A DNA stretch of 64,000 nt, from assembly GCA_029817715.1 (NCBI GenBank), contig JARUPY010000387.1, positions 6,386,001 to 6,450,000 of the forward strand, written 5' to 3'. This DNA comes from Melastoma dodecandrum. Lineage: Eukaryota > Streptophyta > Magnoliopsida > Myrtales > Melastomataceae. The position numbers were made by a program, and so were the translations under genes. Shown one piece after another: positions 1 through 11,192 of the stretch (position 1 is its first letter; each line of letters begins with the position of its first letter). Under the pieces are notes generated by a model. The model was given only the letters and a program-made list of their open reading frames with translations, made no database searches and was not told the DNA's origin.

Positions 1-1562
1 TTTCGAAGGGAGAGTCAAAGACGAATAATTAAGCAAGTGGTCCAGAAATAAATAGGAGGCTGAAGCTAGAATGAGTAGCGTTACCAAAGCAAGGTGGGAC
101 GGAATGTAGACAAAGACAACCAAGAATGGTAAAGGAGGAATATGAGCAGGAAAACACTAAGACTTCAAGGACAACAAGAAAATGGGGGAAGGCCGCATTA
201 GGAGTATGGGGCGGGCCGGGTAATGGGAAGGAAAAGGCATGATAAGGAAGCCTGACCCGGAGTCTCTCCAAGGCCCATGAAAAATGGGGGTTTTGACCAA
301 AATAAATGAACCCCGATAAATTGATTTTTACCAAGGCCACTCGGGCACCAAGTGTTAACGAGTAAGGAATGTGGTGGAAAATTGGCCACCTCACCCGATA
401 AGACCTAATTGATTAAAAATAAAATAAAAATTAGGAAAATAAAAGGGAACCGATGGGGAAAGAGATATTCATTCGACCCCACTCCATTGCCTTTGGACTC
501 AAATAGCATAGAGGAAGAAGGAAGAGCACGGAGAAGGGGAGAAGAGGGAAAGCGAAGGACATCCTCGGACTTGAAGGCGGCGACTGCGAGGGGAGGCACA
601 AAAGTGGCTTGCTTGATGATCAAGGTAGCCTCAAGGTACGTTCCACCTGTGACTTCGAACCTCTTTTTAACATGTTTGAGTGAAATGTGGTGACTGTGGA
701 GGAACGAACTTGTAATGGTTGTGGATGAACACCTTGTGATGGTTGCGAATGAACAAACACGGGGTTAGAGTGATGGTCGTGGTTAACGATCAGGATTATG
801 GGTTTAGGGTTTTGGTCGGCCAGGGCGAGACTAGTAAATCAAAAGCAAGTAGAACGGGGGCCAAGTAAGAAGGGAGTTTTATTCTCCACTTAAGAGTGAA
901 TCAACCCAAAGAAGAGGGGGCAGAGTGAAAGGAACCGGGGCAAAAAGGGGCGTCAAATAATCTCCTTTGTGAATTTGTACAAGGGAGAGACATACCTAAT
1001 ATTGTCTCATGCGAGGTAGACATTAACCTTGGAAAAATAATAGTAAGGCTAATATCCTAAAAGAATGACACAAGGGTAATTGCTTCCGTAATACCGAAAC
1101 TTAAACCTATAACTAAGGATATCGGGAAGGATGATAAGAATCGATACTTTTAAAGAGAAAACCGGGGAGTGAGAATAAAGGGGGGACTCGGGTATTGTGG
1201 GCAACTAGGTGCTTAGGGTACGACACCTTAAGGGAAACGAGATAAATGGTGGGACCCATCCTCCCGTCACTTTAACGAAGCGGAGTAAGGGAGGATGAAA
1301 TGGGACAAGCTATAATATAAAAAGGAATCAAAGTGGAGTACATTAATTACTCTAAACCGAGGATGGGAATAAGGATGTCCAAGTATAATGTGCAAACGAC
1401 TTAATCGTATGACTCTGGTATTGCCACGAATGGGTTATTTGCCGAGTTGTCATGGAATAATAAGACATACCGAGAGACAAAAAGGGTGACGGCATGGAGA
1501 AGAGTGGAACTAGGTCGAACTCCTTGAATGTGGAACGACAAGTAAGGTCCCTCAACGGATAG
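1..1562. other. Left flank, no recognised gene
   Basis: I see no recognisable protein or RNA gene here. The short open frames (for example + 409-693) are rich in Arg and Lys, lack domain motifs and match no family I know. The sequence just left of El-1 supplies the TGAGG target site. It may be older transposon DNA, but nothing decides this. Confidence 0.4.
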
Positions 1563-1567
1563 TGAGG
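1563..1567. repeat. Left target-site duplication of El-1 (TGAGG)
   Basis: The five bases TGAGG stand directly before the LTR start TGTAGATACC and recur directly after the other LTR end at 15306-15310. Five-base duplications are what Ty3/gypsy integrases make. Confidence 0.93.
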
Positions 1568-1613
1568 TGTAGATACCCCAAATTCTCCAACATTCCAGTC
1601 GAGATAAATCGAA

Positions 1614-2366
1614 ATGGGTGACTGGGAGTACCGCTGTTTGAGTTGCTTCACAGGTGGAGGATGGTGCAACAACGTCACTACTTGTCTCGCACAGGGGGAC
1701 ACCCAATTAGACTCTTCAAAGAATAGGGCAACGGAGCTCGTCTTTTCGAGGATACTGAGCAACGTACAAAGTTTCAACCTGTATTTTTATGACTGGAACA
1801 TAATCAAAGTTAGATATTGTGATGAGTCTTCATTCACCAGAGGTGCGGAAACTGTCAATCTAGCAACGAAACTTCATTTCCGAGGAGGACGGATTTTCAT
1901 CGCCATCGTTGAGGACCTACTTACAAAAGGAATGGAGCACGCTCGAAATGCAATTCTTTCTATTTGTTCGGCTGGTGGACTGACGGCCATCGTGAACTGT
2001 GATAAATTCCATAGTCTCTGGCCACACAACACTAAAGTTAAACATTTGGGGGATGCCGGATTCTTCATCAAAGCCAAGGACGTCCCTGGGAACCAACACA
2101 CTGAGGCTTTCCACGCAGAAGTCGTCGCAACTCATGGATCAGCCAAGAATCTACCAGCATCTTGCACCTCCGGAATGAAACCGGATCTGGTTTCCAAAAC
2201 ATCCCATACTCCGAATTCACTAGTACGACAAACCCCTCAATCAAGTGGAGTGCACGTGACAGCGGTCTGCCCAAATTTCTTAATAGGTGTGCCACTCCCC
2301 AAATGCACAGCTAAAAGAAGAAGGATCATCATCCAAGACATACCTCAATGCAAGAGCTACTCCTAG
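1614..2366 (+). pseudogene. Captured pectin acetylesterase fragment inside the 5' LTR
   Basis: Pectin acetylesterases (PAE, carbohydrate esterase family 13) deacetylate cell-wall pectin. The 250-residue frame matches this family from about residue 14 to 190. Residues 14-23 read GGGWCNNVTT, the hallmark near the PAE N terminus. Family-like blocks follow: KVRYCD, ATKLHFRGG, SICSAGGL around the nucleophile serine, GDAGFFI and VVATHGSAKNLPASC. The family motif GCSAGG has Ile for the first Gly, and the C-terminal part with the catalytic Asp and His is absent or unrecognisable. No intron interrupts the matched stretch, although plant PAE genes are intron-rich, which suggests capture of a spliced copy. 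It starts 46 bases after the LTR start, in sense with the element. The first ATG may belong to the LTR and not to the PAE. It is unlikely to be an active enzyme. Confidence 0.82.
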
Positions 2367-2546
2367 GATCATCATCACCTTTGAAGAGGCCCTTTCACAG
2401 CTAGTGGGCAACTTGCGGGAGAAACTACATGGATAGGGGATCGCTTCCTGCATCTCACAGCTTTCAAAATGATAATGGGGAATCACTCGGCCCAAGGCGC
2501 CATCACTTCACCGCGGGAAGATAAGAGAGGGAAATTCCCTCGTTGA

Positions 2547-3092
2547 GTGGGAGACAGGGAGGATCTCCTTCTCCTTCAATTTTTTTCCTATCAACAACCT
2601 GAGGCCGGAATCCAATTTCGCCAGCCTCCTTCGCCCATTGTCTCGGAGCCGCCATTAAGCAAGGTTGAACGGAAAAGCTCCTGCATAATCGGCAGCATCG
2701 ATAATGACAGTCGCGACCCTTACAGCGGCAGCTCGAGCACGGCCACCCCATTCCCCCAAGACAACTCCAAAGCAGCCACGGAGATGAGAGTCAGGCTTCA
2801 CTTGCAAAGGACTTTATTGACCTCCCCGTCATCGCACCCCTACCCCGACAATTATCAGACTCAGTGGCGACTCTCCCTGATCCGGATGGTCGAACCTCAC
2901 TTCCATTACAATCATCAACGGCACAACCAAGGTCGAACTAAAAGAAGAGATCTGGCTGAAGATACCAAGGTCGGGCACACCTGCCTTCTCCTCCCTTGGT
3001 GGGGTGACCTCCTTCTTCTGCCTAAGGCACAGACCAGCACCGAAGAACCTTTTGCCATCAAAGCCAACCCCTCGACAACAGCGAACCATTAG
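2547..3092 (+). other. Unrecognised LTR open frame, 181 residues (5' LTR copy)
   Basis: This open frame is kept at the same length in both LTRs (here and 12123-12668). It is rich in Ser, Pro, Gln and Arg and shows no domain I recognise. GC-rich sequence lowers stop-codon frequency, so openness alone is weak evidence for a gene. Function unknown. Confidence 0.25.
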
Positions 3093-3744
3093 CCTGGATT
3101 TTAACAACAAACCAACAACAAGAAGCTCCTCCTTCCTATCGCGGAAGACCACCCCCCGAAGCCAACTCCTCGGCGACAGCTACAATCGATAACCCCTTCA
3201 ATAATAAGTGGCTCTACAACAACACCTCCTGATGAACTACAGAAACCCACGCCCAGACTTAGCCAATCCCCATTTCCAACCCTCGTCGCCAGACCCGGCC
3301 ACCTTACCCCATGTCAAGTGGCGCCTTCAATCACCTCACACCGGCTCGGTTAGGGAGTGACGACGCCACCCATTTCTTCGGCAGCTGTACAACCCAAGAC
3401 CAGGGGGGCGCCCTTTCGTTACTCAGCCCCGATTCGGTGACGGGAACCTCACTCCCTCCTCTCCTCCTTCACCCGCCATAGTCTGCCCACCTCGCTCCAA
3501 GGCGTACCTGCGGACGCCGGCGTCAGATCCGACCGTCAAGATCCAGCGTCGACACCTTCGATTCCCGACTCCCAGTGAGCTTCGGCTGCATTCTCCCACC
3601 ACCTCCTCTCGGCGTCCCCAAGGCGGACGTTCTCTTTGGCTCCTAAAACCACCACGCCCCTAGTCTCCTCAAACCTAACCCGCACCCGGCAGCCACCATC
3701 GGCTCAGCCCCCTCCTGGCTCCTCGACGCCCTCCCCCCTGGGAC

Positions 3745-4790
3745 AGAAGGTAAGTCTTCTTTTCCATTTAATTGTTTTGGAGTTAATCTCCACGTTTCGT
3801 TCTTGTTTCATATAATTATTATTATGATCTTTCTTATTGTTAGTGGTGATTGTCTATTCTCTGTCAATGTGCGTTCACTTGCATTTTTTTTTCTTTTTTA
3901 CAATGACATTGTTCAAAGCTGCTTGCAAAATGTTATCTTGGATGTTTAATTAGTTAGATTAAATTGAATGTCGTTTTTCTATTTCTAATTCACATAGTCA
4001 GACTTATCCGTAACCATTTAATTAAAATTCTAATTTTAACTTAAATAATTATCATTTCTAATCTCTAGTAAAAATGTTGAATTTTAATTAGTACCATTGG
4101 TTGCACGTAACGCAATCTTCATTGTCCATGTGATTTGCGTGGTTTCAAATACATTGATGGTTTGCGTAATTTTGGTTTCACTGAGCATTTTACCATTACT
4201 TTGACTTCAGTCTCGGTGCATGTTCCCTAATCATGTCTTTTGTCTATTTTCTACTTTGTTTCGCATGTGAAACGCAACGAGATACGACGAATAGCTGCAG
4301 AACATGTTCAAAGGACAGACATTTAATCGGGCAACTCCCGATGGATCGTATTTCCTTATCCTCTTCCACGAGGAATACAATCGAATTACACTTGGACGGA
4401 TTAAAGAAAATCAAGGTTCGACTTAATCATCTCAAAAGGTAAGTCATGCCTTACTATGTCAGTTTGGTTAAATTTACGTCAATTTAATCGTTACTCATGG
4501 ACGTATATTATTGTCCCATCATCTTCTCTGTTTTGCATGTAAAAACAATGAGAATTGACTACAAAGGAATGTTACCTCCCAACATCAACAGGGTGCAAAA
4601 TCCCCCATTTAACTCAAACCATTTCAAACGGTAAGTCATGCCTTACTGTTTCGGTTCGGTTAAATTTACGTCAATTTAACCGTCACTAAAGGCTTTGCAC
4701 ATCTCTTCCCTTTTCCTGTTTTACATGTAAAATACCGAGGAAATTAACGGGCCACATAACTTCCGGTGAGTAAACATTTTTACTAACCAG
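3745..4790 (+). repeat. AT-rich LTR segment with repeated splice-donor-like units
   Basis: Donor-like motifs recur: AAGGTAAGTCTT near 3746, AAAGGTAAGTCATG near 4436, AACGGTAAGTCATG near 4628 and CCGGTGAGTAAA near 4765. The middle two sit in diverged tandem units of about 190 bp, each followed by GGTTAAATTTACGTCAATTTAA and a GCATGTAAAA-like box. The same ladder recurs in the 3' LTR (about 13322-14395). It does not encode a protein I recognise. Confidence 0.5.
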
Positions 4791-5321
4791 TTAATTCCAG
4801 ATATTCAATATATTTTGGAATTTTTCTGATATCGTCTTCCTGTGATGTTTTGATTTTTACATGAAAAATCAATCGAGCTTTATGGGATCCCGACAAAGCA
4901 ATATCTCGAAGACAGGAAGCTCAAAGGCGCTAGCTTCGACCCGTCTTTTTTTTATTTCCACATGTAACGGGTCGTGAGCCCAACTGCATAGGCTCACGAT
5001 CACCGTCCTTTTCCGTCCCCTTTAATCTCAATAATTGACTGTGATTGTTCGCAAGCTTTAGGCCAATTGGTTTATCGTCGCATGCTGTTTGCCAAATACA
5101 CATGAGTTCGAGCCCAAAAGGCTCGAATCGGGTCCAACGCCCGTAAAACAGTGACATGAGTCTGGAGTCATGCCCGGATCGGGTCCAACGCTCGTTGATC
5201 AAAAGCCAAACTCTTTTGGAGCAGACGCTACCTCTTCGCATGCTTAGAGTGTAAGGACTAGTAAGTAGAAATCCCCGAACAGTTGTTTTTCCGACTTAAC
5301 AGTTTTAAAATAAAAAGTCGG

Positions 5322-5332
5322 TGGCGACTCCG
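5322..5332 (+). other. PBS-like 11-mer inside the LTR
   Basis: TGGCGACTCCG repeats the first 11 bases of the Ogre/Tat primer-binding site but lies inside the LTR, about 340 bases upstream of the true site. The same 11-mer is present in the other El-1 LTR (14993-15003) and in both El-2 LTRs on the minus strand (37768-37778, 53675-53685). Confidence 0.6.
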
Positions 5333-5655
5333 TAATCGTTTACCTAAGTTAAACAATATTTATACGAAGCCATTTTGGATGGGGAACTGGCGACACGAGC
5401 CGCTCCCGATTTTTCCCGAAATTTTCGTTTTTGGATCATGCTCCGCCTTTCGCTCGCCTTCCTTAGGAAAACAGAGACGGTTGGCGAGGGCCCGAGCAGG
5501 TCTAGTTAGGAATTCAGGGAGGGATAACCCGATTTCCTTCCGCAGCGTCCGACGCTCGTGTCGGAACGTCGACCGGTTGGGCTTCGGGGAGCGGGCCCGG
5601 ATCCTCGGGTCGTCCGAACCGCCGCGGGCGTGCTAGGTCGGAGGGCGCGCCTACA

Positions 5656-6420
5656 TCCCGGACGGCGACTCCGCTGGGGAACTCTACATGTGGATTTTTA
5701 TCGAAACGTCTTTACACTCGTTCACATGCGGAGTAGAGTTCTTGTTTGCGCATGTACTTGTTTGGGCTCGGTGCCTTTTGTCTGTGTCTGTTTACCGCTT
5801 TCTTAGGCATACTTAGGTAAGTCCCTATACCCGGGACTAGGATCTTTAGGGGGTCACCGAAAGGCACGGCCTCGCTGCTTCCTGCGGCTTGTAGGCTATG
5901 GACCGGGACCCGCCTCCCTTAGTCCGAGGGAGGTCTAGAAACCTCTTCCGAGTCTAGAATTGCTTGCACACTACTGGTACCAGACGCCGCACGTGCATTT
6001 ACTTGTTACTAAGTGACTGTTACTTGTGCAGGGACAGGTGTCAGGTACGCTTTGTCTGCGATAAACTGTAAAACTAACATTGCTAATTTTGCAGCATTTG
6101 GATTCATCGTACAAGACTTCAAGAATCCTCTTTTCTCCCTTCCCTACCTATTTTATCGCTTACTGCATTTATACATTCGCATGACCACATGAACGTCCGC
6201 GTAATTGTAGTAGTTGCATTATCATGTCATCCACAGTAATTGCTTCATTGCATTACTGCATTTCATTTGTAATTGCATTCTCATAATGTATTCTCCTAGG
6301 CATACAAGAATACGATTAAGCATATCACAAATTTATTATGCATTAATTACATTGTTACACGATGCTAACTTTAACTCTCTTTCTGCTTCCGAAGAGGTTT
6401 CAATTCTTCAAGATGGCTCC
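5656..6420 (+). other. 5' leader of El-1, homologous to the El-2 leader
   Basis: After the LTR end the spacer TCCCGGA and the PBS are the same as in El-2. The next roughly 400 bases (conserved GCGCATGTACTTG and CTCGGTGCCTTTT, with a GGGACAGGTGTCAGGTA block near 6030) match the El-2 leader on the minus strand at about 52920-53320. Homology fades where El-2 begins its first ORF. No gene seen. Confidence 0.8.
5663..5680 (+). other. Primer-binding site of El-1 (tRNA-Arg type)
   Basis: CGGCGACTCCGCTGGGGA matches the PBS typical of Ogre/Tat elements, complementary to a tRNA-Arg 3' end. The first base is C where El-2 has T, so pairing with the terminal A of the tRNA CCA end is lost. It lies 7 bases after the LTR. 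Confidence 0.85.
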
Positions 6421-6459
6421 TCGAACTAGATTGGGGGCAAGAAAAATATAATAAATCCA

Positions 6460-6725
6460 CGACCACTAGAAGGCCAAGGATTCCTCAACGGTTGCCGAGG
6501 ACCAAAGCAACATTCAACCACATGAAGGCCAAGGATCCATCAACGACTACCAAGGCCTAAGTCAAGCATCCAACAACAAAAAGCTAAGGTCTGCTCGCCT
6601 ACCAAAGCCTAAGGCTACGCATTCAACTACACAAAGGCCAAAGCTTCCTCAACATATACCAAAGCAAGTCCAACATGAAAACCAAAGATCACCCAACAGC
6701 TACCAAGGTTTAAAGCCTGAATCCA
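6460..6725 (+). repeat. Degenerate 60-bp minisatellite in the El-1 interior
   Basis: Four to five imperfect units contain AAGGCCAAGGAT-like and CAACGACTACCAAGGCC-like blocks. They follow a short frame starting ATGGCTCCTCGAACTAGATT at 6412, which stops after five codons at a TAG. The stretch is open in places but shows no conserved domain, and may descend from a repetitive gag or leader segment. Confidence 0.5.
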
Positions 6726-6984
6726 CGATGACATGGAGACCCCAAGGAAGTTACATTTAAAAGGGCTGATCATGATCAACATCAAGGAAGAAAGCGAGCC
6801 TAAAGAGCTATTCACGAACATGTCAAGGTCAAATTCAAAGATCTTCACGCCCCCATTAATTCAACAACTGTTCCAAAGAAGCAGAAGCAATCTTATTACA
6901 ACACCAGTCACCTCAACTTCGGCACAAACGGGAATGTGTTTCCCAGATTCTTTCACTATGGAGAAGAAGACTATAATCCTCCGC

Positions 6985-7120
6985 TCATTATTGGGCAATT
7001 CAGATAGGGGCAATTCCCCAATTTACAACCCATGCCCTGATCCTCAACATCGGGCAATCCGGACAAGGACAATCCCCCAATTCCCGATCCTCAACATCGG
7101 GCAATCCAGACAAGAAACTC
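6985..7120 (+). repeat. Short tandem duplication, about 60-bp unit
   Basis: CCTCAACATCGGGCAATCC occurs twice (about 7043 and 7090) with flanking CAATTCCCCAATTT-like sequence, giving two to three imperfect units. Confidence 0.5.
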
Positions 7121-7377
7121 GACTCTCAAGAGCTCGTCTCAAATAGAAGGGGAGAAGGTCAATCACTGCCTCGAAGACCGACGGGAATTAGCCCTTACAT
7201 GAGCGACCCGTCGATCCACATCGGCCCACCGCATGAATGACTAGACCCACTCATGCCCGCCACAAGGTGCTACAGCAACGCGCAACCTATGCAATCGCGC
7301 CATTCAAAAGAGCAACTGTCGTAACAAAGAGGAACTGCTACAAACAATCAAAGCAGATGATCTTCGATGTTATAATC

Positions 7378-9650
7378 ACATGAAAGGGAGTATTCGTACT
7401 TTAATAAGTACTTCCTTATTTGCAAAAATGAGTTACATTAGCTCACTCGGTTTAGCCCTTGTCGCATTTTGACGAAGGCGTGGGTGGCAGGGTGGTAAAG
7501 TTTCGAGCCAAAGCCTAGAAACAATTTTGAGCCAAAGCTTCGAAATATCCTTCGTAGTCAACAAAACAACAGAACAACATGAGAGTACAGGAGCACCCTA
7601 GCAGACAAGCAATATTGGGGCAAAACTCCTAGCAATCTTGGAGAAGTCTTATTTTCCAAAATGACGATTTACATGAAAGGGTGTATTCGTTCATCAACTG
7701 ATACTATCTCTGCAAAACAGGTTACACGAGCTTACTTGTTTTGCCCTTCGGCTTGTCTCATAGGTACGTGAGCATCCTAGGCAGACGACGAAGGCGAGGG
7801 CGGTAGGGTGGAAACGTTTCGAGCCAAAGTTTCGAAACAGCCTTCGTTGGTAAAACAATGATGACGACAACACGAGAACAATCCTATGACAAATCTCCGA
7901 GTGATCTTGAGGCAAATCCTCGACCGATCCTGGGGCAAATCTCCGAGTGATCATGGACATATCTCTGAGTGACTCTAGGGCATATCTCCAAGCAATCCTA
8001 GGACCAGACTGAGCCATCTTGGATAACTCTCAGTTGACAAAATGGCAAATAACATGAAAGGTATATGTTCCTTAACAAATGCTTTCTTTACAAAACAGGT
8101 TACACGAACTTACTTGTTTTGCCCTTCGGCTTGTCTCATAGGCACATAAACAACCTAGGCATACGAGAAGATACAACAACATCCTATCATGCCAATCAAG
8201 ACAACTTTCGAATCAAAGCTTCGAAACAACACTCATGATCAACAAGACAACAAGACAACAAATTACATGAGCGTCTTAAGCAGATAACAAAGACAAACGA
8301 TGAAGTTTCAAAACAACACTTCAGAACAATCTTCGTCAGCAAACTTCTTTATATCCCCAGGGAGTCAATTGGGGCAAAGAACACTGACAATACACATGAA
8401 ATGGGAGAATCATACAAATATTACTCTTTTCATCAAGCTAAATGAAATTACATGAGCTCATTTCGCTTACGTCCTTTGTCTCGTGGGCAGGTACAAGAGC
8501 TCCTCACACGTATAGTGCAAAACTCCTGTGACAAAGGCGAGGGTGGCAGGGTGGCAAAGCTTTAAGCCAAAGTCTTGTAGCAATTTCGTCAGACCTTCGA
8601 TTCCATCGGACGAAGATGTATTGATGAAATCACACGAAAAGGGAAGTGTCAAAACTCTACTTCACTTTTCTTACAAATGAAGTTACACAAGCAAACTTCA
8701 TTCTTACTCTAACAGAAACAAGTTACAAGAATTTCCTTGTTTCTAGCCATCTGTTTGATAGGTACATGAGCATCCTTACACAACAGACATCAAGCAAGAG
8801 TAACTATTTCGTCAATCCTTCGATTCCATCGGACGGAAATGCAATGACAAAACCATGCAAAAATGAACCATCTGTTGGATAGGTACATGAGTATCCTTAC
8901 ACAACAGACATCAGGCACGAGTTGCATTTCATCAATCCTTCAATTCCTGTGGACGAAGAAGCAATGATGAAACCACATAAAAAGGTTTCACTTTTCTTAC
9001 AAACAAAATTACATGAGCAAATTTTGTTTCTACTCTAAAAGAAACAAGTCGCATGAACTCACTTGTTTCTTGCTATCTGTTTGATAAGAATATGAACACC
9101 CTTATACAACAGACACATGGCAAGAGTAACATTTCGTCAATCCTTTGATCAAGACTGACAAAGATGCAATGGCGATAAAACATGAAAAGGGAATATTAAA
9201 TCTAACTTTAACCCCTTCTTTATCGGAACAAGTTACATGAGCTAACTTAGTCCCGTCCTTTGGCGAGTGTAGGTACATGAACACCCTATATTACGAACAA
9301 AGGCGTGGGCGGTCGGGTGGAAATTTCGAGCCAAAGATTCGATATTTGCCTTTGTTATCACCAGGGAAGACTTCACGAAAGGGAGTATTTTAATACTTCA
9401 TTTGCGGAATAAGTTACATGAGCGCACTAGTTTCCACCCTTTGGCGAGTGTAGGTACATGAACATCCTGTATTACGAACAAAGGCGTGGGCGGTCGGGTG
9501 GAAATTTCGAGCCAAAGATTCGATATTTGCCTTTGTTATCACCAAGGAAGACTTCACGAAAGGGAATATTTTTATACTTCATCTGCGGAATAAGTTACAT
9601 GAGCGCACTAGTTTCCGCCCTTTGGCAAGTGTAGGTACATGATAATCCAC
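7378..9650 (+). repeat. El-1 3' repeat array with a 181-bp subarray
   Basis: Eight to nine degenerate units carry the same ordered blocks: CATGAAAGGGAGTAT, GTTACATGAGC, CCCTTTGGC or CTTGTCTCATAGG, GTAGGTACATGA, then GGCGTGGGCGGTCGGGTGGAAA and TTTCGAGCCAAAG. Spacing runs from about 180 to 390 bp. The last part (from about 9267) is a near-perfect tandem of three 181-bp units. The same block order occurs reversed in El-2 (about 43200-43760) and El-4 (about 62600-63100), so it is an old feature of this lineage. No long ORF. Confidence 0.8.
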
Positions 9651-11079
9651 ACAGTATGGTACAAACTCCTTGGCAACGATGAGGGTGGTCGGGTGGAAGC
9701 CGTTTTTGAGCCTAACATCGAAGAAGCTATGGGGGCACAAAGGTACATTCACCTTCCCACTTGAACATGCGCAAACTCCAAAGAGGTTTGTTTACCCAAA
9801 GGTACGCATTTCCTAAGCATTTGCATGATCCTTCGCATCATCAAAATTTTCACAATAAGAAAATACTTCTGGGCGAGAATTGGAGAAGGCAAACCCATTC
9901 CCCCAAACACTTACCCAAAGAGAGATGAGTTTAAACACATGAGGGCTCTTTCAAATAGGCGTCTGGATGGACAAAGAATCCTTTGACGAAAGATGCTCAG
10001 ACTGGGATGAGATCGAGCATTTATTCTCTATCCCAAACACGAACATGACCATTGCTAGCCCTTTCGAGCCAAAGTCGAAGTTTCTACACACACTACTCCC
10101 ATCGAGTCTGAGGATCGCCTCACATCGAGGTTAACGGAGATTCTGTAGTCAGAAATCGGAGGCGATGGACCATAGATGCGACACTTCCTCAAGGTTCAAG
10201 CGAAGAGGTATCATCAACAGACAAGCTTGCCATTTGAGTTGTACCCTGGGATGATTCAAGGAGTCCAAAATATCTCCAAAAAGATCCAAAAAAAAAAGAA
10301 AGATGGGGCAAATCCTCATAAACCAGCAAGAAATATAAATTCTCAAGAAGTCCAAAGCATCTCTAACAAAAAGAAGGGAAAGAAAGAAAATATGGCAAAT
10401 CCCTACACACAAGCAAAGAAAAAGCAAAATCAGCGCAAGGGCCAAAGTCTTTAAAAGTAAAGTGCGAAAAGTGAAAGAGCAAGAGTAAAACACCAGGACC
10501 AACACAAAGAAGGTCGCAGAAGTAAAGGTGTTATTTCTCAAAACACATCAAGAGAAAAGTTTCCCCAAGGTGGATCACGAAAAGTTCACCAAATGATCAG
10601 CCATCAATCCCAAATGGAGAACCTCGACCGGTACGCTGTCGAAATGATGGAAGATTCGCTCAGACGGTGAAACTTCTATGGTCCAATAGCTTCCAATGAG
10701 GTCCTTAGACTCTTCCTTTCAAACAACAAATTTAAAGCCTCAATCCAAAGGCCTTACGCCAAAGCCACATTACAGCCAAGCCAAGACTCGTTCGACCAGT
10801 ACTTGAGCATTCGAGTCAAAGGAATTCTGAAATCCGACCAAGATGGCTTTCAAAAACTAAAGTGAGCCGTGAGAGAAGTCGAAATTCCTTCTCTGATATC
10901 GCTCAGAAGCAATTTTAACATGTTTCTACGAAATAAAGCATGACATGCATTGAGTGTCATAATCATACATGTTTGATTATTTTCTTCGATCCCTCGTATT
11001 TCACGGGGTCTATTTGTTACTGACATTTTTTTTTATGAGATCCCAAAGTACAAATCTACCAAGAACACCCCAAGCTCAC
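9651..11079 (+). other. El-1 3' untranslated region, homologous to El-2
   Basis: No gene is evident. The stretch 10400-10720 (AAGAAAAAGCAAAATCAGCGCAAG, AAACACCAGGACCAACA, GATTCGCTCAGACGGTG) matches the El-2 3' region read on the minus strand at about 42380-42640. The purine-rich stretch near 10250-10400 gives a short Lys/Gln-rich frame that I do not treat as a gene. Confidence 0.6.
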
Positions 11080-11163
11080 AATTTGGGGTATCTATGACAT
11101 CCTTACGAGAAAATCTTCTCAGATTTACTCGCAAGGAGGGGCAAACTGTAGATACCCCAAATT
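11080..11163 (+). other. Hairpin across the PPT/3' LTR junction of El-1
   Basis: AATTTGGGGTATCTA at 11080-11094 is a perfect 15-base inverted match to TAGATACCCCAAATT at 11149-11163, the second arm lying inside the LTR start. An inner stem is formed by CGAGAAAATCT and AGATTTACTCG. The 5' LTR start lacks a partner arm upstream, so the structure exists only at the 3' junction. El-2 has the equivalent structure with a changed base pair. Confidence 0.8.
11133..11146 (+). other. Polypurine tract of El-1
   Basis: AAGGAGGGGCAAAC directly abuts the 3' LTR start TGTAGATACC. This is the expected place of the plus-strand primer. El-2 has AAAGAGGGGCAAC at the same place. Confidence 0.85.
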
Positions 11164-11192
11164 CTCCAACATTCCAGTCGAGATAAATCGAA

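Larger units (their letters stand above)
1568..5655 (+). repeat. 5' LTR of El-1
   Basis: This 4088-bp direct repeat pairs with 11147-15305. It runs from TGTAGATACC to CTACA. The first kilobase holds the captured pectin acetylesterase fragment. A GC-rich Pro/Ser-coding-like stretch follows (about 2500-3750), then an AT-rich stretch (3750-4900), then a 3' part conserved with the El-2 LTR (about 4960-5655). Relative to the 3' LTR it has lost roughly 44 bp near 4740 and 48 bp near 4935, and it carries about 22 extra bases near 5545. Confidence 0.93.

Noticed and set aside
1614..2366. Pectin acetylesterase as a functional host gene
   Set aside because: It lies wholly within an LTR and is duplicated in the other LTR. 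It lacks the C-terminal catalytic residues and has a changed GCSAGG motif.
10149..10541. Hydrophobic minus-strand ORF in the El-1 3' region
   Set aside because: It is the complement of an A-rich, Lys-coding-like purine tract, which automatically yields Phe and Leu. No family match.
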